The position numbers and the translations under genes were made by a program. A DNA stretch of 64,000 nt from Nocardioides sp. BGMRC 2183 (GTDB lineage Bacteria; Actinomycetota; Actinomycetes; Propionibacteriales; Nocardioidaceae): positions 1-64,000 of the forward strand of contig VSSA01000003.1 of the NCBI GenBank assembly GCA_008123405.1, in the 5' to 3' direction. A model generated the notes under the pieces. It searched no databases, was not told the DNA's origin, and worked only from the letters and a program-made list of their open reading frames with translations. Numbering within the stretch: the stretch's first letter is position 1; the number at the start of each line of letters is the position of its first letter. This document shows, in pieces, positions 52,541 to 61,751 of this stretch.

Positions 52541-54234
52541 CGGGCGTCCTCCTGCGGGGCGCGGTCGGTGGCCGGCATCGGAGCGAAGCCGACGGCGAGG
52601 GCGCCGTCGTCCATCGTGACGTCGAAGTGGCCGGCCCAGGTGTCATCGTCGCGGACCGGGAAGTCCTCGCGCCAGTGCGAGCCCCGGGTCTCCTCGCGCA
52701 GCGACGCCGCCGCGGCGAGGGCGGTGGAGACGGTGAGCAGGTTGGTGGTCTCCCAGGAGGCCTGGTCGACCAGGTCGGCGCTGCGTGCGGCCAGCTTCTC
52801 CAGCAGCACCTCGGCCTCCGACAACCCGGGGGCGCTGCGCAGCACCCCGACCCGCGAGGTCATCGTCTCCTGCAACTCGCGGCGCACGTCGGCATCCACC
52901 AACCCCTCGGTACGACGATCCGCGGCCGGCGCCACCCAGGGCTCGATCTCGTCCGGGATCACCGTCGCGATCCGCCGGGAGAAGACGAGCCCCTCGAGCA
53001 GCGAGTTGGAGGCGAGCCGGTTGGCGCCGTGCACGCCGGAGCAGGCGACCTCACCGGTCGCGTAGAGCCCAGGGACGTCGGTGCGCCCCTGCAGGTCGGT
53101 GCGGACGCCGCCGGAGGCGTAGTGGCAGGCGGGCGCGACCGGGATCAGCTCGGTCACCGGATCGATCCCGTGCGAGCGGGCCGTGGCCAGGATCGTGGGG
53201 AACCGACGCTCCCAGAACTCCCCGCCCAGATGGCGGGCGTCGAGCCACATGTGCGGCCGGCCGGTCTCGATCATCCGCCTCATGATCGCCTTGGCGACGA
53301 CGTCGCGAGGGGCCAGGTCGGCGAGCTCGTGGACGCCGGTCATGAACCGGACGCCGCCCTCCTCGGGCAGCCCGTCGACCAGGAACGCACCTTCGCCGCG
53401 GACGGCCTCCGAGATCAGCGGCTGCTGCCCCCGGGAGTCGGGCCCGAGGTACATCACTGTCGGATGGAACTGCACGAACTCCAGGTCGCGCAAGGTCGCG
53501 CCGGCGCGCAACGCGAGCGCCATGCCGTCACCGGTGGAGACCGCCGGGTTGGTGGTCTGACTGAACACCTGGCCCAGCCCGCCGGCAGCGAGCACCACGG
53601 CCCGGGCATCAACGGCGCCGACCCCGTCGCGCTGCCCCTCGCCCATCACGTGCAGGGTCAGACCGGCGACCCGGTCCCGTCCGTCCGAGCCGTGACCGAG
53701 GAGCAGGTCCACGGCGAGGGCATGCTCGATCACCTCGATGTCGGGGGCAGCCTGGATCGCGGCGATCAGCGCCCTTTGGATCTCGGCGCCGGTGGCGTCG
53801 CCGCCGGCGTGCGCGATCCGGTCGCGATGGTGGCCGCCTTCACGGGTCAGCGACAGCGCGCCGTGCTCGTCATGGTCGAAGCGGGTGCCGAGCGCGATCA
53901 GCTCGTGGACGGCGTCGGGACCCTCGCCGACCAGCACCCGCACCGCGTCCAGGTCACAGGCGCCCGCGCCCGCGACCAGCGTGTCGTGCTCGTGCTGAGC
54001 CGGGGTGTCCTCAGGCCCGAGCGCCGCCGCGATGCCGCCCTGCGCCCACTGGGTGGAGCCGGCGTTGAGCACGTCCTTGGTGACGACCAGGACCGAGTCC
54101 ACCGACTCGCGTAGCCGCAGCGCGGCGGTCAGCCCGGCGATCCCGGAGCCGACGATGACGACGTCGGCCCGGATCGTCCAGCCCGGCTCGGGTGCGGTCA
54201 GCCGACCTGGCAGTCGGCGGGTGGCGGCGCTCAC
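52537..54234 (-). CDS. nadB: NadB, L-aspartate oxidase
   Basis: 565 aa flavoprotein oxidising aspartate to iminoaspartate for quinolinate. FAD fold VVIVGSGIAGLTAALRL near residue 27; STQWAQGGIAAAL, EGGHHRDRIAHAGGDATG and ATGEVACSGVHGANRLASNS are characteristic. C-terminal helical domain (TMTSRVGVLRSAPGLSEAE). GTG start. No nadA is present in the window, so quinolinate synthase must be encoded elsewhere. Confidence 0.95.
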   Translation of the reverse strand: MSAATRRLPGRLTAPEPGWTIRADVVIVGSGIAGLTAALRLRESVDSVLVVTKDVLNAGSTQWAQGGIAAALGPEDTPAQHEHDTLVAGAGACDLDAVRVLVGEGPDAVHELIALGTRFDHDEHGALSLTREGGHHRDRIAHAGGDATGAEIQRALIAAIQAAPDIEVIEHALAVDLLLGHGSDGRDRVAGLTLHVMGEGQRDGVGAVDARAVVLAAGGLGQVFSQTTNPAVSTGDGMALALRAGATLRDLEFVQFHPTVMYLGPDSRGQQPLISEAVRGEGAFLVDGLPEEGGVRFMTGVHELADLAPRDVVAKAIMRRMIETGRPHMWLDARHLGGEFWERRFPTILATARSHGIDPVTELIPVAPACHYASGGVRTDLQGRTDVPGLYATGEVACSGVHGANRLASNSLLEGLVFSRRIATVIPDEIEPWVAPAADRRTEGLVDADVRRELQETMTSRVGVLRSAPGLSEAEVLLEKLAARSADLVDQASWETTNLLTVSTALAAAASLREETRGSHWREDFPVRDDDTWAGHFDVTMDDGALAVGFAPMPATDRAPQEDAR

Positions 54235-54260
54235 AGGCCCCAGTGTCCCTGAACGTGTTC

Positions 54261-54680
54261 TCAGCGAGCGCCGGTCAGGTCGCCGCGCCGCAGCGAAGAG
54301 TCGTCGAAGGTGTCGGCGGGGTCCGAGCCCGCACCGAGGATCTTGTTGTCGGCATCGACGAAGACCACGTGCGGCTGGTGGGCACGCGCCTCCTCGGTGG
54401 TCATCTGGCCGTAGCCGATCAGGATCACCAGGTCGCCGGGGTGCACCAGGTGGGCGGCGGCGCCGTTGATGCCGATCACGCCGGAGCCGCGCTCACCGGC
54501 GATGGTGTAGGTCTCCAAGCGGGCCCCGTTGGTGATGTCGACGATGTGGACCAGCTCGCCGGGCAGCAGGTCGGCCGCGTCGAGCAGGTCCTCGTCGATC
54601 GTCACCGAGCCCACGTAGTGCAGGTCGGCCTGGGTGACCGTGGCGCGGTGGATCTTGCTGGTCATCATGGTGCGCAGCAT
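54261..54680 (-). CDS. panD: PanD, aspartate 1-decarboxylase
   Basis: 139 aa, pyruvoyl enzyme making beta-alanine. Self-cleavage occurs at Gly24-Ser25 in HYVGSVTID; Tyr and Arg positions in [16 protein letters not shown] are typical. The ATG overlaps the panC stop (TGATG). The C-terminal 25 residues beyond the core are acidic and probably flexible. Confidence 0.95.
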   Translation of the reverse strand: MLRTMMTSKIHRATVTQADLHYVGSVTIDEDLLDAADLLPGELVHIVDITNGARLETYTIAGERGSGVIGINGAAAHLVHPGDLVILIGYGQMTTEEARAHQPHVVFVDADNKILGAGSDPADTFDDSSLRRGDLTGAR

Positions 54681-55609
54681 CAGCTGTCTCCCTCGAAGGT
54701 GGTGCCGACCACGTCGTCGGTGAAGTGGATCGGCAGGTTGTCGATGAGGCGGGTGGTGCCGACTCGCGCCGCGACGAGGACCCGGCCCTCGGTGCCGGGC
54801 TCGGGATAGTCGGGCAGCTCGTCGAGGCCGGTCGTGGTCAGTGCGAGGTAGTCGGGCTCGACCCCGGGCTCGGCGCGCAGCACGCTCATCGCCGCCCAGC
54901 GGGCTGCTGGGACGCCGTACGACGCCCGCTCCTGCGCCGCGCGCAGCGCGCGGCTCAGCGTGAGGGCCTGCTCACGCTCGGCGAGCGAGAGATAGCGGTT
55001 GCGGCTGGACATCGCCAGACCATCCGGGTCACGTCGTGTCGGGGCCCCGACGACCTCCACACCCAGACAGAGGTCGGCGACCATCTGCCGGATCAGCACC
55101 AACTGCTGGTAGTCCTTCTCGCCGAAGACCGCGATATCGGGCCGGACCAGCCCGAGGAGCTTGGCGACCACCGTCAGCACGCCCCCGAAGTGTCCGGGCC
55201 GGGTGCGGCCCTCGAGCAGCTCGGCGACCGGACCGGCGGCCACGGTGACCTGGGGCGGGACCGGCCAGGACGGATAGACCTCGTCCACGGCCGGGGCGAA
55301 GACCAGGTCGGCGCCGGCAGCAGAACACACCTCGAGGTCGGCGTCCAGGGTGCGCGGGTAGCGATCCAGGTCCTCTCCGGCACCGAACTGCAGCGGATTG
55401 ACGAAGACCGACACCACGACGGGACCGTCGCCGACCCGCTGGCGGGCCAGGCGGATCAGGCTGGCGTGGCCCTCGTGCAACGCGCCCATGGTGGGCACCA
55501 GACCCACCTGCGCTGCGTCCGCGCCGCCCGGCGCTCCGCAGCGCTCGCGCGCGGTAGCGAGCAGCGCGGCCAGCTCCGCCCGCGTATCGGCCACGCGGAC
55601 CGAGGTCAC
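54680..55609 (-). CDS. panC: PanC, pantothenate synthetase
   Basis: 309 aa, joins pantoate and beta-alanine with ATP. Motifs: [18 protein letters not shown] (HIGH-like), [18 protein letters not shown], and MSSRNRYLS (KMSKS-like). GTG start overlapping the upstream DUF2520 gene stop as GTGA. Confidence 0.96.
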   Translation of the reverse strand: MTSVRVADTRAELAALLATARERCGAPGGADAAQVGLVPTMGALHEGHASLIRLARQRVGDGPVVVSVFVNPLQFGAGEDLDRYPRTLDADLEVCSAAGADLVFAPAVDEVYPSWPVPPQVTVAAGPVAELLEGRTRPGHFGGVLTVVAKLLGLVRPDIAVFGEKDYQQLVLIRQMVADLCLGVEVVGAPTRRDPDGLAMSSRNRYLSLAEREQALTLSRALRAAQERASYGVPAARWAAMSVLRAEPGVEPDYLALTTTGLDELPDYPEPGTEGRVLVAARVGTTRLIDNLPIHFTDDVVGTTFEGDS

Positions 55610-56577
55610 GCGATGCCGCCGTGCCGCAGCCGCCGGGTCCGTACCGCGCGGTGCTCCGGACGCGTCTCCGCCCGGGGCGCCTCAGCCACTGCCTGGTCCA
55701 GCATCGCGCTGATCTTGACCGCGCGCAGCGGGAGTAGTCGGCCGTCAGCGGCCGCACGGTCCAGGGTCGCCCGCGCCATCGCCACGTAGGAGGGCAGCGT
55801 GTGGGGAGCGTTCGCGGTGAGGTCGGCGAGGTGGGCGGCGACGGTGCCGGCGTCGCCGCGCACGATCGGCCCGGTGAGCGCGGCATCGCCATGCTCCAGC
55901 GCGTTGTCCAACGCGGCGGTGAGCAACGGCCGCAGGGTGCCGGCCGGGTCATCGGCACCGGCTGCACGCAGGATCTCCATCGCCTCGGCCACCAGGGTGA
56001 CCAGGTGGTTCGCGCCATGCGCCAGGCCCGCGTGGTAGAGCGTCCGCATCTCCTCGGGGACCGGCATCAGCCGCCCGCCGAGGGCGTCGACAAGACGCTC
56101 GGCCATCCGGCGTTCGGACCTGGTGGCGGTCACGCCGAAGACGCAGCCGGAGAGCCGATCGAGGTCGACCGCGGTGCCGGTGAAGGTCATCGCCGGGTGC
56201 AGCGCGATCACCCGTGCGCCGAGGTCGGCGGCCGGGTCGAGCACCGACAACCCGTGACGTCCGGAGGTGTGCACGACGTACTGGCCCTCGGTGATGGCGC
56301 CGCTGTCGGCAAGGACCCGGACCACGTTGGCCAACATGTCGTCCGGCACGGTGAGGAGGAGGACGTCACTCGCGCGGGCGACCGCGCTGGGCTTGTCGAC
56401 GGGCACGCCGGGCAGCAGCGCCGCGGCCCGGGCCAGGGTCGCATCAGAGGCGCCGGCGACGGCGGTGACGGTGAAGTCGGCGTGCTGCTGCAGGCGGGCG
56501 GCCAGGACCGCGCCGACACGACCGGCGCCGACCACACCCACGCGCAGGGCAGGCAAAGCAGGCGAAGCGTTCGCCAT
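55606..56577 (-). CDS. Rossmann-fold plus DUF2520 protein, PanE-like
   Basis: 323 aa. N-terminal NAD(P)-binding domain ([19 protein letters not shown]) to about 150, then the DUF2520 helical domain ([34 protein letters not shown]). The layout resembles ketopantoate reductase and related 6-phosphogluconate dehydrogenase-type folds. In mycobacteria the same gene (Rv3603c) also precedes panC. Its position as first gene of panC-panD-nadB-nadC-coaX suggests a role in pantoate supply, which is inference. ATG start after AAAGG. Confidence 0.88.
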   Translation of the reverse strand: MANASPALPALRVGVVGAGRVGAVLAARLQQHADFTVTAVAGASDATLARAAALLPGVPVDKPSAVARASDVLLLTVPDDMLANVVRVLADSGAITEGQYVVHTSGRHGLSVLDPAADLGARVIALHPAMTFTGTAVDLDRLSGCVFGVTATRSERRMAERLVDALGGRLMPVPEEMRTLYHAGLAHGANHLVTLVAEAMEILRAAGADDPAGTLRPLLTAALDNALEHGDAALTGPIVRGDAGTVAAHLADLTANAPHTLPSYVAMARATLDRAAADGRLLPLRAVKISAMLDQAVAEAPRAETRPEHRAVRTRRLRHGGIA

Positions 56578-56794
56578 CTGTCGAACCTTTCGTTCCAATC
56601 CCGCCGACCACCCGGTGGAGACCGGGCCGGTATGGGTACCGGACGTGATGCTCATTCGATGCACTCTGAGCGTAATCCGAAGCCGAGCGCGCACAACAGG
56701 GAAGCCGGACGTGACCTGGGCCACTGGCCGCGCCTGCCGGCCGGCACGATCGGACACCGGGACCGCTCGTGCCACACGCCACTAGAGTGCACGG

Positions 56795-57901
56795 GTGCCT
56801 TGGTGGACCCGACGACACACGTCCCCGCTGATCAGTGTCGTGGTCCCCGTGTACGACGTCGCGCGCTATCTGCCTGCCTGCCTGGACAGCCTTCTCGCGC
56901 AGACCCACCCGCACCTCGAGATCATCGTCGTCGACGACGGGTCACCGGACGACTCCGGCGCCATCGCCGACGCCTACGCGGCCAGGGACGATCGGATTCG
57001 GGTCGTCCACATCGAGAATCGCGGCCTCGGCGGTGCCCGGAACGAGGGGCTTCGCCACGTGCACGGCGATTGGGTCGCCTTCGCCGACTCCGACGACGTG
57101 GTGCCGCCGGCGTCGTACGAGACGCTGCTGCGCCATGCGGAGCGGGACGACGCAGACGTCGTCACCGGCGACGTCGCACGGCTGGTCGGCGATGATCTCG
57201 TGCCGGTGCCGTGGACGCAGCGGCTCCACCGCGACGGCGGGGCGGTCGCGATCACCGAGCACCCCGAGCTGCTCGGGGACGTCTTCGCCTGGAACAAGCT
57301 CTTCCGCCGCGAATTCTGGACGAGCCGGGCGCTCTCCTGGCCCGAGCGGATCCGGTACGAGGACCAGCCGACCACGACCGAGGCGTTCGTCGCGGCCGAG
57401 CGGATCACGATGGTTCCCGACATCGTCTACCACTGGCGCGAGCGCCACGACGCATCGTCGATCACGCAGCAGCGCGCGACCGTGGCGGACCTCGTCGACC
57501 GCTGGACGACGAAGCGGATGGCACTCGCAACGGTGGAGTCGCTGGGCTCCCCCGAGGTCTCCCGGGTGTTCCGCAACCGAGTGCTCCCCGGCGACCTGCA
57601 CAACTACTTCCGCCTGATCCCCGCCTGCACCGACGAGTGGTGGGAGCTGCTGGTGGGTGGCGTTCGCGAGTTCTGGGCCCCGCCCCACTCGCTCACCCAG
57701 AGCACGCTGCTCCCCGCCTACCGGCTGGCCGGGTGGCTGGTCGAGCAGGACCGCCGCGCGGACGCTGCGACGGTCATCAGGTTCCGTGCCGGGCACGAGG
57801 GGCGACTTCCGAGGGTTCGCCTGCCCGACGGCGGCGAGCGCATCGACGTACCAGGGCTGGACATGGCCTCGATCGCGCTCGAAGCGGTCCGGCTCCCCTG
57901 A
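56795..57901 (+). CDS. Family 2 glycosyltransferase
   Basis: 368 aa. GT-A fold: LISVVVPVYDVARYLPACLD, IIVVDDGSPDDSG, ENRGLGGARNEGL and FADSDDVVPP (DXD-like metal site), ED in IRYEDQPTTTEAF as the likely catalytic pair. No membrane helix; the C-terminal half (about 220-368) resembles that of polyol-phosphate or teichoic-acid-type transferases. GTG start with TAGAGT only 6 nt upstream, so the message may be leaderless. Probably adds sugar to a wall polymer; acceptor unknown. Confidence 0.88.
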   Translation: MPWWTRRHTSPLISVVVPVYDVARYLPACLDSLLAQTHPHLEIIVVDDGSPDDSGAIADAYAARDDRIRVVHIENRGLGGARNEGLRHVHGDWVAFADSDDVVPPASYETLLRHAERDDADVVTGDVARLVGDDLVPVPWTQRLHRDGGAVAITEHPELLGDVFAWNKLFRREFWTSRALSWPERIRYEDQPTTTEAFVAAERITMVPDIVYHWRERHDASSITQQRATVADLVDRWTTKRMALATVESLGSPEVSRVFRNRVLPGDLHNYFRLIPACTDEWWELLVGGVREFWAPPHSLTQSTLLPAYRLAGWLVEQDRRADAATVIRFRAGHEGRLPRVRLPDGGERIDVPGLDMASIALEAVRLP

Positions 57902-57906
57902 ATCCT

Positions 57907-57970
57907 GGGTCAGCCGGGCGGTGGGTCAGCCGGGCGGTGGGTCAGCCGGGCGGTGGGTCAGTCGGTCGAT
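57907..57970. repeat. 16-bp tandem repeat, about 3.5 copies
   Basis: GGGTCAGCCGGGCGGT at 57907, 57923 and 57939, then a diverged copy from 57955. It begins 6 bp past the glycosyltransferase stop and lies between convergent genes. No hairpin of note. Confidence 0.85.
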
Positions 57971-58004
57971 CGTTCTCTGTGACGGGCAGCAACAGCTCCC
58001 TGCG

Positions 58005-58586
58005 TCACGCCGTGCGCGAGCCCTGGTGCGACTTCCACGCCTCCAGCTCGGCCCGCAGGCTCGTCAGCTCGGCCTCGAGCTCGGCGACCCGGACGACCGC
58101 CTGCGTGGCGCGCTCCTCGGCGTCGGCGAACTGCTCGCTCAGGCGCGCACGCTCGCGCTCGGCGACCTCGGCACGCTGCCGCGCCTCGGTGAGGTCGCGA
58201 CGGGCCTCGGCCAGCTCGGCAGCGGCTTCGGCGAGGCGGCGCTCGAGGCGGTCCACGGTGGCCTCGCGCTGAGCCATCCGGGTCTGCATCTCCGCGACGA
58301 ACTCGATGTTCTCCTCGGCGCGCTCGTCCGCGAGCTTGCGGTAGGCCTGCGCCTGCTCGGCGCGGTCACGCGCGGCGTCACGCCGGGTGTCGAGGAGCTC
58401 GGTGTGGGTGATCTTGGTGGCCGCGGCGCCGAGCACCACGGCAGAGGCCGCAGCGAGGACGAGCGCGAGCCAGGAACCGGCCACGACGGTCCCGATGACG
58501 GCAGCAGTAGCGAGGAGGAGAAGGGCCGCGGCGACCACGACGCGCGTGGACCGCTGACGACGACGGGAACCGACGGGGGAAGTCAT
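58005..58586 (-). CDS. Membrane-anchored coiled-coil protein
   Basis: 193 aa. Two adjacent hydrophobic segments near the N-terminus (VVVAAALLLLATAAVIGTVV and LALVLAAASAVVLGAAATK), followed by an uninterrupted helical region from about 70 to 185 with heptad-like Leu/Ala/Glu/Arg pattern (VDRLERRLAEAAAELAEARR). It ends EAWKSHQGSRTA. No catalytic motif; likely a scaffold or envelope-associated protein. The 180-bp region upstream contains GTCACATCCGTAAC (minus strand, 58661-58674), like the motif ahead of the lytic transglycosylase. Confidence 0.78.
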   Translation of the reverse strand: MTSPVGSRRRQRSTRVVVAAALLLLATAAVIGTVVAGSWLALVLAAASAVVLGAAATKITHTELLDTRRDAARDRAEQAQAYRKLADERAEENIEFVAEMQTRMAQREATVDRLERRLAEAAAELAEARRDLTEARQRAEVAERERARLSEQFADAEERATQAVVRVAELEAELTSLRAELEAWKSHQGSRTA

Positions 58587-58766
58587 GCCTGCACCGTAGG
58601 CCGCGACGGGCCGACCCAGCCGCAGGCGCGCCGCGTACGAGGGTGCCGGATGAGGCGGATGTTACGGATGTGACCCGGCGTCGAGAGTCGGCAGAGGTCG
58701 TGGTATTGCGCTTGGTAGGGGGCGCGCTCGCCCCGTGTAACTACGGGTGCCGTCCGCCGGACCGCG

Positions 58767-59270
58767 TCACGCCGGGTCGCCGTCGTCCTCGTCGTCACGC
58801 ACCCGGCAGGCACGCTCCAGCGCCACGGCAGCGGCGGCGGCCAGCAGCCCGGCGACGCCGGCGATCCAGCACCGCAGTTGTCGCTCGTCGGCCAGCTCGG
58901 CCGGGTTGCCGATCCAACTGAGTCCATAGCCGAGGTAGCCGCCGGCGACCAGGGCAGCGACCATGGCGCAGGCGCGGGCCAGCACGAACCGGTTGACTGC
59001 CTGGTGCGGTTGGAGCCGCTCGTGACGCACCTGCAGGGAGCGGTACGTCGCCCACGCGGTGTAGCCCAGGATCGCGGCCAGCAGCACCAGCGCCAGCGGC
59101 TGCGCCCAGGAGATCAGCGGCGGAGTGAGCCCGAGCCGCTCGCAGACCGGCCGCAGGGCCAACCCCAGGACCAGGCCGACCACACCCCAACCGACCAACG
59201 TGGTGGGCGGGGTGGGGCGCAGGGCCCCGGGGTGGGGAGCCGGATCGTCCTCCCGGCCCGGCCGGCTCAC
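58767..59270 (-). CDS. DUF3180 membrane protein
   Basis: 167 aa with four hydrophobic segments (TLVGWGVVGLVLGLALRPVC, ISWAQPLALVLLAAILGYTA, ACAMVAALVAGGYLGYGLSW, IAGVAGLLAAAAAVALERA). DUF3180 is an actinobacterial family regularly placed after folK (Rv3605c in mycobacteria), function unknown. The GTG start overlaps the folK stop as GTGA. Last gene of the folate run. Confidence 0.88.
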   Translation of the reverse strand: MSRPGREDDPAPHPGALRPTPPTTLVGWGVVGLVLGLALRPVCERLGLTPPLISWAQPLALVLLAAILGYTAWATYRSLQVRHERLQPHQAVNRFVLARACAMVAALVAGGYLGYGLSWIGNPAELADERQLRCWIAGVAGLLAAAAAVALERACRVRDDEDDGDPA

Positions 59271-59836
59271 TCGAACTCGAGCACCAGGTCGTCGCGGAGC
59301 GTGAGACCGTCGGTGCCGACGGCGCCGAGCAGCTCGGCGACCGGACCGCGGTCGAGGAACTGGGCGTCGGGCTCGAGGTCGAGCCACGGCTTGAGCACGA
59401 AGGCGCGCTCGTGGGCGCGCGGGTGCGGCAGGGTCAGCGAGGACTTCTCGCTGCGTCGGTCACCGACCACGATCAGGTCGACGTCCAGCGTGCGGGGGGC
59501 GTTGCGCTCCTCCGAGCGCATCCGATCGAAGGCGTCCTCGATCGCCAGGGCACGGTCCATCAGTCGGCTGGCCGACAGGGTGGTGTCGGCGAGCACCACG
59601 GCGTTGAGGAACTTGCCGGCACCCTCGGGACATCCGACGGGCTCGCTCTCGTAGACCGGGGAGACACCGGTGACCCAGACATCCGGGGTGTCGGCCAGCG
59701 AGTCGACAGCTCCCTGCAGGTTGGAGAAGCGCTCACCCAGGTTGGATCCGAGGGCGATCACCATCCGTCGGATCGGGCGCATCTCCCCAGTGAGGGTGTC
59801 CGCGTCGATGATGTTCGGATTCGGGACCTCGGTCAT
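59267..59836 (-). CDS. folK: FolK, HPPK (6-hydroxymethyl-dihydropterin pyrophosphokinase)
   Basis: 189 aa. Transfers pyrophosphate from ATP to hydroxymethyl-dihydropterin. Motifs: IALGSNLGERFSNLQGAVDS, VYESEPVG, RTLDVDLIVVGD (metal-binding Asp pair), LPHPRAHERAFVLKP. About 25 residues precede the usual start, so the ATG of MTEVPNPNIID gives a slightly long N-terminus; it overlaps the folB stop as ATGA, which supports it. Confidence 0.94.
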   Translation of the reverse strand: MTEVPNPNIIDADTLTGEMRPIRRMVIALGSNLGERFSNLQGAVDSLADTPDVWVTGVSPVYESEPVGCPEGAGKFLNAVVLADTTLSASRLMDRALAIEDAFDRMRSEERNAPRTLDVDLIVVGDRRSEKSSLTLPHPRAHERAFVLKPWLDLEPDAQFLDRGPVAELLGAVGTDGLTLRDDLVLEFE

Positions 59837-60228
59837 CGGTGGCCCTCTCCCTTTCCGTGTGCCGCGTCGGCTCGTCTGCGGGTGATGGTCAGTTGCACGT
59901 CGCCGAACGGCATCTCGATCGGCGCATCCGGCTTGTGGATGGTCACTCGCGCCCATTCAACACGAGTGTCCAAGAGGCAGACGTCGGCGACCCTCTGCGC
60001 GAGAGTCTCGATCAGGTCGACCGGATCCCTGGCCACCGATCGACCCACCTCGTCCACGAGACTCCCGTAGTCAACGGTGTTGCGCAAGTCGTCCGAAGCC
60101 GCCGCGGACGTGGTGTCCACGCCCAGCGTGAGGTCGACGACGAAGCGCTGTCCGTCGCGCTTCTCGTGCTCGAAGACACCGTGGTGGCCCCAGCACTCGA
60201 TGCCCAGGACGGACAGCTCGTCAGTCAC
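59833..60228 (-). CDS. folB: FolB, dihydroneopterin aldolase
   Basis: 131 aa. Cleaves dihydroneopterin to hydroxymethyl-dihydropterin. Motifs: LGIECWGHHGVFEHEKRDGQ followed by RFVVDL, VDYGSLVDEV, DLIETLAQRVAD (catalytic Glu) and ARVTIHKPDAPI (catalytic Lys). GTG start 7 bp before the end of folP, overlapping it by 8 bp. Confidence 0.94.
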   Translation of the reverse strand: MTDELSVLGIECWGHHGVFEHEKRDGQRFVVDLTLGVDTTSAAASDDLRNTVDYGSLVDEVGRSVARDPVDLIETLAQRVADVCLLDTRVEWARVTIHKPDAPIEMPFGDVQLTITRRRADAAHGKGEGHR

Positions 60229-61066
60229 GGGCGACAGCCTGCCACCTGGCCACGACACGGAGTGCATCGGCATGGGCTCGTACGTCGTGCACCCGCACGC
60301 ACCACACCGGCGCACGGCCGTGACCGGCGGCCAACAGGGTGGTCAGGGCCACCCCGGCAGCCTCCCGGGCACCGACCTCACGGGGGTTGCCGTCGGCCCC
60401 GGCCAGCAGCCGACCCAGGAACGTCTTGCGGCTGGCGCCCACGAGCAGTGGGAAGCCGAGGTCTGCCAGCCGGTCCAGGGACGCGAGCAGCGGCCAGTTG
60501 TCGTCCGGCTCCTTGGCGAACCCGAGCCCAGGGTCGAGCACCAGTCGCTCCGCGGCGACGCCGGCGGCCAGGATCGCCTCGACCCGCGTGGCGAGCTCGG
60601 CGCGCACCCCGGCGACCACGCCACCGTGCTCGGTGTAGTCGGTGAACTGCTGCATCAGGTCACCGTGCGCGCGCCAGTGCATCGCCACGTACGTCGCCTC
60701 CCCGGCAGCGACCACGGGCAGGATCTCCGGGTCGGCGAGACCGCCGGAGACGTCGTTGACGATCCGCGCCCCGGCATCCAGTGCCGCCTGCGCCACCTCC
60801 GCGCGCATCGTGTCCACCGAGACCGTCGCCCCGGCCCCGGCCAGTGCCGTGATCACCGGGACCACACGGTCCAGCTCCTCGCCGACCAGCGGGCGGGTGG
60901 CACCGGGCCGGGTGGACTCGCCGCCGACGTCGAGGATGTCGGCTCCGTCGGCCAGCAACCGCAGCCCGTGCGCGATCGCACGGTCGGGGTCGTCGTACCG
61001 TCCGCCGTCGGAGAAGGAGTCGGGGGTGACGTTGACGACGCCCATCAGCAGCGGCACATCACTCAC
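60221..61066 (-). CDS. folP: FolP, dihydropteroate synthase
   Basis: 281 aa, target of sulfonamides. Motifs: MGVVNVTPDSFSDGG, GADILDVGGESTRPGA, IVNDVSGG, LVLDPGLGFAK and LLVGASRKTFLGRL, then RVHDVRAHADALRV. GTG start. All sulfa-site loops look ordinary. Gap of 39 bp from folE. Confidence 0.96.
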   Translation of the reverse strand: MSDVPLLMGVVNVTPDSFSDGGRYDDPDRAIAHGLRLLADGADILDVGGESTRPGATRPLVGEELDRVVPVITALAGAGATVSVDTMRAEVAQAALDAGARIVNDVSGGLADPEILPVVAAGEATYVAMHWRAHGDLMQQFTDYTEHGGVVAGVRAELATRVEAILAAGVAAERLVLDPGLGFAKEPDDNWPLLASLDRLADLGFPLLVGASRKTFLGRLLAGADGNPREVGAREAAGVALTTLLAAGHGRAPVWCVRVHDVRAHADALRVVARWQAVARD

Positions 61067-61105
61067 CCGAGGGACCCTATCCCGCCCGTCGCCGTATCGA
61101 GCCGG

Positions 61106-61717
61106 TCAGGCGCGGTGGATCAGCGCCATCGCCTCGGCGCGGGTGGCCGCCTGGTGCATCTGGCCGCGCACTGCGGAGGTGATGGTGCGGGCGCCGGCCT
61201 TCCGCACGCCTCGCATCGTCATGCACAGATGCTCGGCCTCGATCACCACGATCACGCCGCGCGCCTCGAGGATCTCCACCAGGGCATCGGCGATCTGCGT
61301 GGTCAGTCGCTCCTGGACCTGCGGTCGCTTGGCGTAGACGTCGACCAGGCGGGCGAGCTTGGACAGCCCGGTGATCTTGCCGCTCTCCGCCGGGATGTAG
61401 CCGACGTGGGCGACCCCGGTGAACGGCACGAGGTGGTGCTCGCACATCGACCAGAGCTCGATGTCGCGGACCAGCACCATCTCGTCGTGGCCGAGGTCGA
61501 AGGTGGTGGTCAGCACCTCCTCCGGCTCCTGCCGCAGGCCTGCGGTGAGCTCGGCGTAGGCGCGCGCCACCCGGGCCGGGGTGTCCCGCAGGCCCTCCCG
61601 GTCCGGGTCCTCGCCGATCGCGGCGAGCAGCTCCCGTACGGCGGCCTCGGCCCGGTCGTGGTCGAACGGCGCGAGCTCGGCAGCCGGACGGTCCGGCGCC
61701 GTGATGGGGTCGGTCAC
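61106..61717 (-). CDS. folE: FolE, GTP cyclohydrolase I
   Basis: 203 aa, first step of folate synthesis. Zinc ligands in [11 protein letters not shown] and [11 protein letters not shown] are present, so this is the zinc-type FolE1. [20 protein letters not shown] is the family signature. GTG start. It follows ftsH by 34 bp, the usual ftsH-folE order of Actinobacteria. Confidence 0.96.
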   Translation of the reverse strand: MTDPITAPDRPAAELAPFDHDRAEAAVRELLAAIGEDPDREGLRDTPARVARAYAELTAGLRQEPEEVLTTTFDLGHDEMVLVRDIELWSMCEHHLVPFTGVAHVGYIPAESGKITGLSKLARLVDVYAKRPQVQERLTTQIADALVEILEARGVIVVIEAEHLCMTMRGVRKAGARTITSAVRGQMHQAATRAEAMALIHRA

Positions 61718-61751
61718 CGCGGCACTCCTCAGATCGGCTCAGACAGTCGGC

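Noticed and set aside
56783-56797. Leaderless promoter of the glycosyltransferase gene
   Set aside because: TAGAGT lies 6 nt before the GTG, but no acceptable -35 is found at 16-19 bp, so it is mentioned only in the gene entry.
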